Assembly: GCF_001854475.1 (NCBI RefSeq)
Contig: NZ_MNAN01000032.1
Coordinates: forward strand, 164,251-228,250
Direction: 5' to 3'
Source of the DNA: Pseudoalteromonas byunsanensis
GTDB lineage: Bacteria > Pseudomonadota > Gammaproteobacteria > Enterobacterales > Alteromonadaceae
DNA: 64,000 nt
A program made the translations under genes and the position numbers. The notes under the pieces are model-generated. The model searched no databases. It worked only from the letters and a program-made list of their open reading frames with translations, and was not told where the DNA came from. The first letter of the stretch is position 1. Each line of letters starts with the position of its first letter. Of this stretch, positions 1-7,533 are shown piece by piece.

Positions 1-1244
1 GACATGTAGATCAACTGAGTCACACTCATCGCAGCAATAATAAAGCGCGTTACGTCGCTTTCAATGTTACTGGCCGCCAAAATTGATGGAATAAACATAT
101 CAGCAAAGCCAACCACAATAGTTTGCGCAGCTTGTGCTGCCTCAGGTACATTCAATAGTTCTAAATAAGGCACAAATGGAGTACCCAGCACTTGGAAAAT
201 CGATGTGTGCTCAGCAACAATTAGCGCTAACGTGCCCACCGCCATAACCACAGGTAGAACAGCGAATAACATATCAAGTGCGTTACTCACACCTTCTTGC
301 AATGTGCCTTTAACACCCGGTGCTTTTTGTGCTTTTGTCAACGCTACATCAAGCGCATGCTTAAATAGTGTTTTTCCTTCAGGCACCGCCTCTGCATCAC
401 TATCAGGTACAGTGTCGTCAATGTAAGTATTACTTTTGAATCTAAGCGGAGGTAAACGAGGCACAATAATCGCGGCAACAAAGCCTGCTAAACATACAGT
501 TAAATAGAACGGAGCAAACAGATGCTCTAGCTTTACCTGGCCGATAACAACTAGGCAAAAAGTAATAGATACAGCTGAAAATGTCGTACCTATTATAGCT
601 GCTTCCTTTTGGGTGTAATACTTATCTTCATATTGGCGAGCGGTCATCAAAATTCCAACGCTACCATCACCAAGCCAAGATGCTACACAGTTAACAGCAC
701 TGCGACCTGGCACACCAAACAGTGGGCGCATGATCTTAGTTAGCAAGGTACCAACCAGTTCTAATAAACCAAAATTCAGCAATAAAGGTAATAACAACCC
801 CGCCAGAATGAATACAGAAAAGAGCACAGGTAGTAAATCGTTCAGTACTAAAGCGCCCGTATGTGAAGAGTTGATAATACTGGGACCGACTTGAAAGTAA
901 GTCATCAAAATAAACACCATACCGACCAAACGCGTCACAAGCCATATCCAGCTGACTTCAAATAGGTGTTTGATCAAAGCGATTTTCATCAAAGGTGCTG
1001 GCTTTACAAACTTTACCAATAAGCTCATAACACCTGTTGTGCAGATCACAAAGAGAATCAAACTATCAACATATGGCCCGACAAACCCCTGTAGGGATTT
1101 TGCCATGACAGCGATAGGAATCGTCATCGCTTCACCAATCGCAACGGGGGTCATAAATAAAAACACCCCGATCAATGAAGGAACTATAAAAGCAAAAAGC
1201 GTGCGCCAATCGGGCGTCACCGTACGACTTGTTTGTGTTGTCAT
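1..1244 (-). CDS. YjiH-family nucleoside-recognition-domain membrane protein, C-terminus cut by window edge
   Basis: The reading frame is open from an ATG at 1244 to the window edge, giving about 414 residues with no stop. The translation is a multi-pass membrane protein beginning MTTQTSRTVTPDWRTLFAF, then alternating hydrophobic segments, with the stretch VASWLGDGSVGILMTARQYE near residue 190. This pattern is typical of YjiH/nucleoside recognition (Gate) domain proteins of about 440-460 residues, so only a short C-terminal piece should be missing. Family members are thought to be inner-membrane transporters or gating proteins, but the substrate is not established. It lies downstream of bamC on the same strand, separated by a strong hairpin, so it is probably a separate transcript. 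The family is fairly sure; the role is not. Confidence 0.7.
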   Translation of the reverse strand, partial: MTTQTSRTVTPDWRTLFAFIVPSLIGVFLFMTPVAIGEAMTIPIAVMAKSLQGFVGPYVDSLILFVICTTGVMSLLVKFVKPAPLMKIALIKHLFEVSWIWLVTRLVGMVFILMTYFQVGPSIINSSHTGALVLNDLLPVLFSVFILAGLLLPLLLNFGLLELVGTLLTKIMRPLFGVPGRSAVNCVASWLGDGSVGILMTARQYEDKYYTQKEAAIIGTTFSAVSITFCLVVIGQVKLEHLFAPFYLTVCLAGFVAAIIVPRLPPLRFKSNTYIDDTVPDSDAEAVPEGKTLFKHALDVALTKAQKAPGVKGTLQEGVSNALDMLFAVLPVVMAVGTLALIVAEHTSIFQVLGTPFVPYLELLNVPEAAQAAQTIVVGFADMFIPSILAASNIESDVTRFIIAAMSVTQLIYM

Positions 1245-1266
1245 TATATTTAGCCTACAAAAACAA

Positions 1267-1291
1267 AGAAAAGAGCCTAAAGCTCTTTTCT
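1267..1291 (-). terminator. Intrinsic terminator after bamC
   Basis: A perfect 10-bp inverted repeat (1267-1276 with 1282-1291) encloses a 5-nt loop. Read on the minus strand it contains GAGCTTTAGGCTC and is followed by a T-rich run. It lies between the bamC stop and the next minus-strand start. Confidence 0.7.
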
Positions 1292-1313
1292 CAATTAAAA
1301 AACGACCAACTGA

Positions 1314-2375
1314 TTAAATAGTCAGGCCTTTATCGCGCAATACTTCTACGAGTACCTGTTGTAACTGCGCCATAATATCTGTATCTAACACATCTCCTTG
1401 CGCATCTCTCCAAGTGATTGACGTACTCCCGTCCTTTGTCGTGGCAACCGATAATTTATAATCGCCGCTTTCCAGTGGAAGTTGTACCGCCTCATCACCC
1501 CAGATAGAATCCCAGACACTATCCTGTGGTTTTTCATAGCGGGTTGAAATTAAACCGTCACCTCTATTTATTTTGATAATGGTAAAGTTCACACGTTCTA
1601 AAAATCCAGCAAATCTGTCAATAACGATATCACGTTTCTGATCTGTGAGCATGGCACCATTGCCATCGTCATCAAAGCCATTAGCCAAGGACAATACACC
1701 TTGCTGTTTTCTCAACTGAACTTCTAAAATACGATACAAATAGTCAAACTCAGCAACGACTTCGTTAACAGCCCTTGCTTCTAACTGTTGTTTAAGTAAG
1801 TCATTTAAAGGCGCATTGTCACTACGATAATCCACCAGTTCGGCACGTAATGAAGCGGTTCTTTGATGCTCTTTCTGCTCAACCATAAAGCGGAACTTTT
1901 GTTCAGAAACAGTCGCATCATCCTCCCAAAACCAACCCTCTGTTGGCTTGATGAGTGAGTACCACCCAGTGCTTACATCACCCTGTTCGCGATTATCTTG
2001 CTCCAAAGAGGTGTTATGCCCTGACACAACACTATCAACAGCTTTCCAGATAAACGCCGATAAGTTTTCAATGCCATCATTTTTATCAAAATAAACTCTA
2101 GCCTTGTTCTCATTTTCTTCTACCCAACTACCTTTGGCCACCGTCAACACCTGCTGGGGTGGACGATAACTTTTTGCCTCTGGGTCACTTTCAAAACTTG
2201 CTACTGGCATTTTATAAGTAGGATCTTGTAATGGCTGTTGTAGGTGCTCGGGTACCTTAACGGGCTCGTTTACACGATAATTACGCTTGTGATGCGCATC
2301 ATTAGTAAAAACACTACATCCAGATAAACCAATTAATACGCTGAAAGCCAACGTTTTTGGGATCCAATACTGCAC
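1314..2375 (-). CDS. bamC: Outer membrane assembly lipoprotein BamC
   Basis: BamC (NlpB) is a lipoprotein of the BAM complex that inserts beta-barrel proteins into the outer membrane. The 353-residue product has a signal peptide with lipobox LSGC (Cys20), a disordered basic and proline-rich linker (residues 30-90, the part that binds BamD in known BamC), then two helix-grip domains. The length fits the family (E. coli about 344). The start is GTG at 2375, supported by AAGGAGA seven bases upstream. In E. coli the upstream neighbour is dapA; here 348 bp of non-coding DNA and divergent gcvR lie there instead, so bamC has its own promoter. Confidence 0.88.
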   Translation of the reverse strand: MQYWIPKTLAFSVLIGLSGCSVFTNDAHHKRNYRVNEPVKVPEHLQQPLQDPTYKMPVASFESDPEAKSYRPPQQVLTVAKGSWVEENENKARVYFDKNDGIENLSAFIWKAVDSVVSGHNTSLEQDNREQGDVSTGWYSLIKPTEGWFWEDDATVSEQKFRFMVEQKEHQRTASLRAELVDYRSDNAPLNDLLKQQLEARAVNEVVAEFDYLYRILEVQLRKQQGVLSLANGFDDDGNGAMLTDQKRDIVIDRFAGFLERVNFTIIKINRGDGLISTRYEKPQDSVWDSIWGDEAVQLPLESGDYKLSVATTKDGSTSITWRDAQGDVLDTDIMAQLQQVLVEVLRDKGLTI

Positions 2376-2447
2376 TGATTATTCTCCTTAGCAGACCCGT
2401 TGATTTTTATTTCATTACTATGAGTAGGGAATGCTGGTTTGGTTCAC

Positions 2448-2453
2448 TGTCAA
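2448..2453 (-). promoter_or_regulatory. Candidate -35 box of the bamC promoter
   Basis: On the minus strand a perfect TTGACA lies about 75 bp upstream of the bamC GTG. No good -10 is visible at 17 bp (TCCCTA), so this is only a candidate; an activator or another spacing would be needed. Confidence 0.3.
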
Positions 2454-2461
2454 TTCGAAAA

Positions 2462-2493
2462 ATTCCTAATAAGATGACAACTTCATTAGGAAT
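2462..2493. repeat. Perfect 9-bp inverted repeat between bamC and gcvR
   Basis: ATTCCTAAT at 2462-2470 and ATTAGGAAT at 2485-2493 are exact inverted copies separated by 14 bp. They lie in the divergent intergenic region next to the candidate bamC -35. It could be an operator or an RNA hairpin; no regulator is recognised. Confidence 0.5.
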
Positions 2494-2723
2494 GAATAGG
2501 TTAGTTGTTATCAACCGAAAAATTTGCAACTATGGTACTTTCCAATGGGAATAAACACAAGAAAGCCTTAAAATTATCCGCTCAGTACCGTAATAAATCC
2601 CAAAACAGGCATGTTAAGCGCCGAGTTCTGTGGTACTATTTTTGGTTAAATATCAATTGTCCACTGTATTCTTCATGGCACTTTGTACCGATAGAGTACA
2701 TTTACAGAGGTTAGGTTTCATTA

Positions 2724-3257
2724 ATGACTGCATTTGCCAATCAACAACTGGTGTTAACCGCAATAGGTGAAGACCGTTCAGGGATAGTAAGTGAGCTAAC
2801 GCAACTTGTGAGTGACTGTCACTGTAATATCATTGATAGCCGTATTGCTATTCTTGGTAACGAGTTCACGTTTATTATGCTACTTAGCGGTGATATGTCT
2901 GCTATTAGTAGAGTCGAACATAGTTTACCGGTTAAAGGGATGGAACTTGGTCTGCTGACCATGATGAAACGCACAAGCTCTCATCAACAAGGTGATTTTA
3001 GCGCAGGGTACACGCTTGAGTATCAGGGCCTAGACATTCCAGGTACCTTAAGCAAGGTGACGCGCTTTTTTGCAGAACAACAAGTGAGTATTTGCTCACT
3101 GAAATCAGATACATTCGAGACAAATGAGCAATTACATATGCGTTGTGAACTGGAGTTTAATATTCCCAGCAGTGTCGATTTAGATAAATTTAAAATCCAA
3201 TTTGAAGATCTTTCTCACACATTGAACGTAGATTACATTTTAAGACGAATTCGCTAA
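2724..3257 (+). CDS. gcvR: Glycine cleavage system transcriptional repressor GcvR
   Basis: GcvR is an ACT-domain protein that in E. coli binds GcvA and prevents activation of the glycine cleavage operon when glycine is low. The 177-residue product has two ACT-like halves: residues 8-75, opening QLVLTAIGEDRSGIVSELTQ, and residues 92-170 with the second GxxxPG-like turn (LDIPGTLSKVTRFF). No DNA-binding domain is visible, as expected. The ATG at 2724 follows AGAGGTTAG. It is followed after 8 bp by bcp, the same gcvR-bcp pair as in E. coli, so the two are very likely cotranscribed. Confidence 0.85.
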   Translation: MTAFANQQLVLTAIGEDRSGIVSELTQLVSDCHCNIIDSRIAILGNEFTFIMLLSGDMSAISRVEHSLPVKGMELGLLTMMKRTSSHQQGDFSAGYTLEYQGLDIPGTLSKVTRFFAEQQVSICSLKSDTFETNEQLHMRCELEFNIPSSVDLDKFKIQFEDLSHTLNVDYILRRIR

Positions 3258-3265
3258 GGATTGAC

Positions 3266-3739
3266 ATGAAAACACTTACCGCTGGCGAACAAGCGCCACT
3301 ATTTTCATTACAAAACCAAAACGACGAAACCGTTTCTCTGGCTTCTTTGCTAGAGCAGAACCAAGTACTTGTGTATTTCTACCCAAAGGCATTGACACCG
3401 GGTTGTACAGTACAAGCTGAGCAATTGCGTGATCATAAAGCTGAGTTGGCAAAACTCAACACTGTTGCCGTTGGGATAAGCCCCGATCCTGTAAAAAAGC
3501 TGAAAAACTTCGAAAACAAGAAAGATCTTAACTTTGATCTATTATCAGACGAAGACCATGCCATTGCAGACGCATTTGGTGTATGGGGCCTGAAAAAGTT
3601 TATGGGTAAAGAGTACGACGGTATTCATCGCATCAGCTTCTTAATTGGACAAGATGGTAAAATTAAACACGTGTTTAATAAATTTAAAACAAAAGACCAC
3701 CATCAAGTAGTGATTGCGCATTTAGAGGCAAATAACTAA
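3266..3739 (+). CDS. bcp: Thioredoxin-dependent thiol peroxidase Bcp (one-Cys form)
   Basis: Bcp/PrxQ peroxiredoxins reduce hydrogen peroxide and organic peroxides in the cytoplasm. The 157-residue protein has the peroxidatic motif FYPKALTPGCT with Cys47, and the conserved GVWGLKKFMGKEYDGIHRISF block near the C-terminus. In E. coli Bcp the resolving cysteine lies five residues after the peroxidatic one; here that position is Glu52, and I see no other cysteine in the protein. It should therefore act as a one-Cys enzyme that depends on an external thiol for recycling. It is the second gene of the gcvR-bcp pair and is followed by a hairpin. Confidence 0.88.
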   Translation: MKTLTAGEQAPLFSLQNQNDETVSLASLLEQNQVLVYFYPKALTPGCTVQAEQLRDHKAELAKLNTVAVGISPDPVKKLKNFENKKDLNFDLLSDEDHAIADAFGVWGLKKFMGKEYDGIHRISFLIGQDGKIKHVFNKFKTKDHHQVVIAHLEANN

Positions 3740-3750
3740 ACTGACGCTTA

Positions 3751-3779
3751 AAGCTCCTATCCTAAAAGAATAGGAGCTT
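3751..3779. terminator. Hairpin between convergent bcp and lipoprotein gene
   Basis: A 10-bp perfect stem (3751-3760 with 3770-3779, AAGCTCCTAT/ATAGGAGCTT) with a 9-nt loop lies between two converging genes. The flanking T runs are poor on both strands, so it may be a weak bidirectional terminator. Confidence 0.5.
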
Positions 3780-3792
3780 GACTGTCATCAGT

Positions 3793-5109
3793 TTAATTGA
3801 GATAAAGAGAAACGATGACGCTAGAGACATCCTCATTACCTTCCAAAATACGTTGTTCTAAAGTCGTTTGACTAATGTATTTAAGCGCTTCGCTATGACT
3901 TGAAACGCTACCCCCTGCGTTTATTTCGACAGAAAGATCCATCATCTTACGGTTTTCCATGTCGACTAAAAGCAAATCGCCAAACGAAAGTTCAGGAATA
4001 GTTGACTGTGCGCCTGACTCTATATGCCATCTGATATTAGTATTCAAACCATTACGGAGCACCAACTGATGCGAGACTAAAAAAACAGTGTCTGATATAG
4101 AAGAATAGTTAAAACTCGTATTAATTGAGTCGTTATTAACAGCACTTACAAAGCTTTGAACAAATTCACTATGAACATCTTGAGCAGGTAAATAACTCAA
4201 ATCTCGATAGTAGCCATCTTCATCGACCTTAGAGGACTTAAAATAGTATAAAATGGCATCACTACCTAGGCTCCCCCTATTGCGTTCAGTGAGATAAGAC
4301 GTGATTTTATTTGACTTAACTAACTGTGGAAAAATGTACAATGTATGTGGGTTACCAAAACTACTGTCTTGAGTGAAAACTTCTTGATTGCCAACAACGG
4401 CCGAGACACTTAGACTTTCTTTTTCATTGATAACTTTCGCATCACTAAGTGCAACACCATAATGAACAAAGTCCGACCCTTTTGGCGTAACATCACCTTG
4501 AGTTAGGTCATATTTAGCTGCGCGCGGTGTACCATTGGTGTCAGAGTTTATCGTCATATACGCATATTTCGAGCTACTACATACATTTTTTATTGACTCA
4601 TCTACGGTGTTCCAAGTTGCATTGTGTAATTGTGCTGAAAAATTACTACTATTAATTTGTGAAAGGTCAAAGTTAGCGCGGTACTTACAACCACATCCCG
4701 AATACCTCCCATCCCTAGATCGGTCTAAAAATGACGTTCTATGCAACATTAAGCCATGTTCTACATCTAAATAAGTCCTAATATATTCATATGGATGAGT
4801 CTCATAGATGTTGAACTCAGACACTGAAGTAACGACAGACACATGCTTAGTACCCTTGGGCATCTCCAAGTTTACCTGTCCAAACCCATTTACCTCAGTG
4901 ATTTCAATAGGTGCACCACTCACATCATGAAAAACGACACTAGCACTTGTCGAAATTTCATTTTTGCAGTAATCGGTAAGAACAACATTTGTAGAAAAAC
5001 GGGCGGGTATTTTGTTAACTAAGGTATCTATTGTTTGTGTCTCGTTACCACCACAAGCGGCAAGTAAACATGAAACTGACAAAGATAGAGCAGCTTGATT
5101 CAACTTCAT
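3793..5109 (-). CDS. Unrecognised lipoprotein, 438 aa
   Basis: I do not recognise this protein. From the ATG at 5109 it has a signal peptide ending in lipobox LAAC (Cys19) followed by Gly-Gly-Asn, so it should be lipid-anchored; without Asp at +2 the outer membrane is the likely site. The body is rich in Ser, Thr and Asn and looks mainly beta, with a Cys cluster CGCKY near residue 140. An upstream TTG at 5121 is in frame, but MKLNQAALSL is a better signal-peptide start. It is a single gene facing bcp, with queE downstream on the same strand about 100 bp later in coordinates (5210). Confidence 0.6.
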   Translation of the reverse strand: MKLNQAALSLSVSCLLAACGGNETQTIDTLVNKIPARFSTNVVLTDYCKNEISTSASVVFHDVSGAPIEITEVNGFGQVNLEMPKGTKHVSVVTSVSEFNIYETHPYEYIRTYLDVEHGLMLHRTSFLDRSRDGRYSGCGCKYRANFDLSQINSSNFSAQLHNATWNTVDESIKNVCSSSKYAYMTINSDTNGTPRAAKYDLTQGDVTPKGSDFVHYGVALSDAKVINEKESLSVSAVVGNQEVFTQDSSFGNPHTLYIFPQLVKSNKITSYLTERNRGSLGSDAILYYFKSSKVDEDGYYRDLSYLPAQDVHSEFVQSFVSAVNNDSINTSFNYSSISDTVFLVSHQLVLRNGLNTNIRWHIESGAQSTIPELSFGDLLLVDMENRKMMDLSVEINAGGSVSSHSEALKYISQTTLEQRILEGNEDVSSVIVSLYLN

Positions 5110-5209
5110 AATAACAACCAAGAGTAAAAATAGGCGCGTACCTTACATAAATTAAAGTACCTTTTAATGAAGCAATTACTTTTTATTACGCCTATTAATG
5201 GCTAGAAGT

Positions 5210-5875
5210 TTAATTAATGCCTATGTACTTATGTACTTGAACAGATAAGCGCCAGTTCTTTTTCATACAAGTATCAATCGCTAGCTTGGTTGCCTTGGCT
5301 TTTTGGCTGATAGGCTGTAAATACACGAGTTTCGGCGTTACACCTGTTTGTTCAAATAAGGCTTCTAATTCTTCTACATGCTTTTGCATCGCTACCGGAT
5401 GCTTGATTTCATTCGCTCGTTGCATTGCACTGGCTAAAACTTCATAGCCTCCACGCATATTGATCTTTGGTGAAACCGTCACCCAAGTTTGCTCTGGTAC
5501 TTTAATTTCAAACGTACCGCTGGTTTCAATTTGTGTACTGTAACCATGCTGATGCAGCAGCTCGCAAAGTGGAACTAAATCAAACATACACGGCTCACCA
5601 CCAGTGATCACTACGTGTTTTGCTAGGTAGCCACGCATCTGAAACAGTTCAAGAATTTGTTCGGCATTAGCCTCAGCCCACCACTGTGAGTCTGTTTTTT
5701 TCTCTACCGTACCATCTAACGAAATTTTATATGTCGAGTCAACTTCCCACGTTTGCTTAGTATCACACCATGCACACCCTACAGGACACCCCTGTAAACG
5801 TAAAAAAATTGATGGCACACCGGTGTAACTGGCTTCACCTTGAATGGTTTCAAAGATTTCGTTTATTTTGTACAA
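5210..5875 (-). CDS. queE: 7-carboxy-7-deazaguanine synthase QueE
   Basis: QueE is a radical SAM enzyme that converts 6-carboxy-tetrahydropterin to 7-carboxy-7-deazaguanine in queuosine biosynthesis. The 221-residue product has the cluster-binding motif CPVGCAWC (Cys30, Cys34, Cys37; CxxxCxxC) and the glycine-rich [11 protein letters not shown] segment that contacts SAM. The start appears to be TTG at 5875: GGAG sits five bases upstream and the protein aligns from there with the E. coli start. No in-frame ATG is available before the conserved [10 protein letters not shown] segment. It is divergent from queC, the enzyme for the next step, across 122 bp. Confidence 0.9.
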   Translation of the reverse strand: MYKINEIFETIQGEASYTGVPSIFLRLQGCPVGCAWCDTKQTWEVDSTYKISLDGTVEKKTDSQWWAEANAEQILELFQMRGYLAKHVVITGGEPCMFDLVPLCELLHQHGYSTQIETSGTFEIKVPEQTWVTVSPKINMRGGYEVLASAMQRANEIKHPVAMQKHVEELEALFEQTGVTPKLVYLQPISQKAKATKLAIDTCMKKNWRLSVQVHKYIGIN

Positions 5876-5922
5876 AACGGCTCCGTAACAACTTCACAAA
5901 CTCAAAAAATCACCAATGGAAA

Positions 5923-5951
5923 TTGTTATTTCCGCGGCGGCCGTGTAGTAT
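5923..5951 (+). promoter_or_regulatory. Candidate queC sigma-70 promoter with overlapping inverted repeat
   Basis: TTGTTA (5923-5928) and TAGTAT (5946-5951) are separated by 17 bp, each matching consensus at four of six positions. An inverted repeat GGAAAT-TGTT-ATTTCC (5918-5933) overlaps the -35 and could be an operator. Transcription would start about 40 bp before queC. Confidence 0.45.
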
Positions 5952-5997
5952 ATCGCGCCCTGACGTAAACCTCTATCAAAATCGAGGCAAAACACCT

Positions 5998-6657
5998 ATG
6001 AGCGAAAAAGTCGTTGTCATTTACTCCGGTGGTATGGATTCATACACCGTTCTTAACAAAGCAATTCGTGCCGGTTACGAAGTCTATGCGCTGTCTTTTA
6101 ATTACGGCCAACGCCACGTAAAAGAGCTAGAAGTGGCAGAACAAGTATGTAACAGCTTAAATATCGCTCATAAAATTGTCGATATATCGGCAATTAACCA
6201 GCTTATTGGCGGATCATCATTGACCGATGATATTGACGTGCCTGAAGGTCACTACGAAGAAGAAAGCATGAAAAGTACCGTAGTGCCAAATCGAAATATG
6301 ATTTTGCTATCTTTGGCAGTCGGCTATGCCGTGTCTCTTAAAGCCAACAAAGTATTTTACGGTGCGCATTCTGGCGATCACGCTATCTATCCAGATTGCC
6401 GCCCTGAGTTTGTTAAGAAGATGGACGACGTATGTCGTATCGCCAACTACGAAGAAATTGAAATTGTTTGTCCATACCTTAACAACAGTAAAATCGACAT
6501 TCTCACTGATGGCCTGAAAATGGGTTTAGACTACAGCCACACATGGACATGCTACAACGGCAGAGAAAAAGCCTGTGGTAAATGCGGCGCCTGCCAAGAA
6601 AGGCTGGAAGCGTTTGCACTCAATAATGCGCAGGATCCTCTTAGCTACGAGGCTTAA
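5998..6657 (+). CDS. queC: 7-cyano-7-deazaguanine (preQ0) synthase QueC
   Basis: QueC uses ATP and ammonia to turn 7-carboxy-7-deazaguanine into preQ0. The 219-residue product starts at ATG 5998, a few bases after the purine-rich GAGGCAAAA; the open frame extends further upstream but that part overlaps queE and does not belong. The PP-loop ATPase motif SGGMDS is at residues 10-15. Four cysteines near the C-terminus (185, 193, 196, 199) form the zinc site of the family. The length equals typical QueC. It is divergent from queE; the other preQ0 genes are not in the window. Confidence 0.92.
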   Translation: MSEKVVVIYSGGMDSYTVLNKAIRAGYEVYALSFNYGQRHVKELEVAEQVCNSLNIAHKIVDISAINQLIGGSSLTDDIDVPEGHYEEESMKSTVVPNRNMILLSLAVGYAVSLKANKVFYGAHSGDHAIYPDCRPEFVKKMDDVCRIANYEEIEIVCPYLNNSKIDILTDGLKMGLDYSHTWTCYNGREKACGKCGACQERLEAFALNNAQDPLSYEA

Positions 6658-6861
6658 AAAATACAAGGGGTGGTTAGCCACTCCCTCGCGTTGAAGAACG
6701 CAGTTTATAGCACTTGACGCAAGGTAAAACACTCAGCTCCATGATAAAATTAGGCTGAAAATTACAATTAGCCCATCAAAAAATACATGTTGTATGGGAA
6801 GCTTTTTAAAATTATGGTGACTCTAGCCCTCCACTATTACCTAAACCTCAAGTTCATACAA

Positions 6862-6887
6862 AAAAGCCGCGAATGTTCGCGGCTTTT
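6862..6887. terminator. Bidirectional terminator between queC and the 6914 gene
   Basis: Twelve-base arms AAAAGCCGCGAA and TTCGCGGCTTTT (6862-6873, 6876-6887) give a GC-rich hairpin with A and T runs built into both ends. It can serve queC on the plus strand and the converging gene on the minus strand. Confidence 0.8.
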
Positions 6888-6913
6888 AACGTCATGCTAT
6901 ACAAACTATCTGT

Positions 6914-7519
6914 CTACTTCCACAAAGCCTGAATATATTGGCTACCCTGCTCCGTTGGCGTAAGTGTTTGTATTTGTGGCTTGGTGTAACTAACCAATAC
7001 TTGCCCCAGCTCTTTTGGAAAGCTAGCACTGAGTACGCGTGGTGTATCGTTACCAGCTGCGATAAAACCATCCACCTCTATACGAAAAAAGTTTTTAGGC
7101 TCTGCATCATGACTCTGCTCATGATGCTGTGCATTCAAAATTTGTTCGGCTAGTTCGGCTTGTAATAGCTTTTTAAGTTCTTCCTTTGGCGCAACCCTTA
7201 CTTTTACAGATTGCAACGCTTGCTGCGCTACTGACAAATTCATGTTGTTTCGGAACAACTCCAGTAAGGCCTGTCGAAACTGGCCAAGCTGCTGATCTGA
7301 ACCATTTGCCAGATGCATCAGCGATGCTGGTTTACCTTTGTAGTTCATATGCTGATACAGTTTCGCCACTGGCGTATGCATCGTTATAAACAAGTAGTTA
7401 TCCTGACGCTGAACCACCTGCGCTGTACTCATTTGTAAGCCATGCGCTAGAAGTGAACCTGTCCAACTAAACAGCGTAACCATCAAGGCAATTTTCACAC
7501 TAGAAACCATCTTTCGCAT
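6914..7519 (-). CDS. Unrecognised secreted protein paired with the YHYH lipoprotein
   Basis: I cannot name this family. From ATG 7519 the product has about 201 residues with a signal peptide (basic MRKMVSSVK, hydrophobic core, LLAHG cleavage region), so it is probably periplasmic. The mature part is mixed, with a helical and His/Gln-rich middle (AQHHEQSHDAE) and a C-terminal beta region. AAGAGG five bases before ATG 7519 decides the start over upstream TTG and ATG codons at 7543 and 7537. It begins 15 bases after the upstream gene's stop on the same strand, so the two are almost certainly one transcript and may act together. Confidence 0.65.
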   Translation of the reverse strand: MRKMVSSVKIALMVTLFSWTGSLLAHGLQMSTAQVVQRQDNYLFITMHTPVAKLYQHMNYKGKPASLMHLANGSDQQLGQFRQALLELFRNNMNLSVAQQALQSVKVRVAPKEELKKLLQAELAEQILNAQHHEQSHDAEPKNFFRIEVDGFIAAGNDTPRVLSASFPKELGQVLVSYTKPQIQTLTPTEQGSQYIQALWK

Positions 7520-7533
7520 ATTAACCTCTTGGC

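Larger units (their letters stand above)
2376..2723. other. bamC-gcvR divergent intergenic region (348 bp)
   Basis: It holds the candidate bamC -35 and the 9-bp inverted repeat. The short open frames across it have no recognisable product and no good ribosome binding site. There is no trace of dapA, which sits here in E. coli. Confidence 0.6.

Noticed and set aside
970..1317. A 115-residue plus-strand open frame
   Set aside because: It is antisense to the YjiH-type gene, which has a much better membrane-protein translation through the same region.
2505..2714. Short open frames between bamC and gcvR
   Set aside because: No recognisable product and no ribosome-binding site; they look like chance frames in an intergenic region.
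5876..5997. A preQ1 or preQ0 riboswitch before queC
   Set aside because: The leader is too short after the candidate promoter and I see no preQ1-type hairpin with an A-rich tail.
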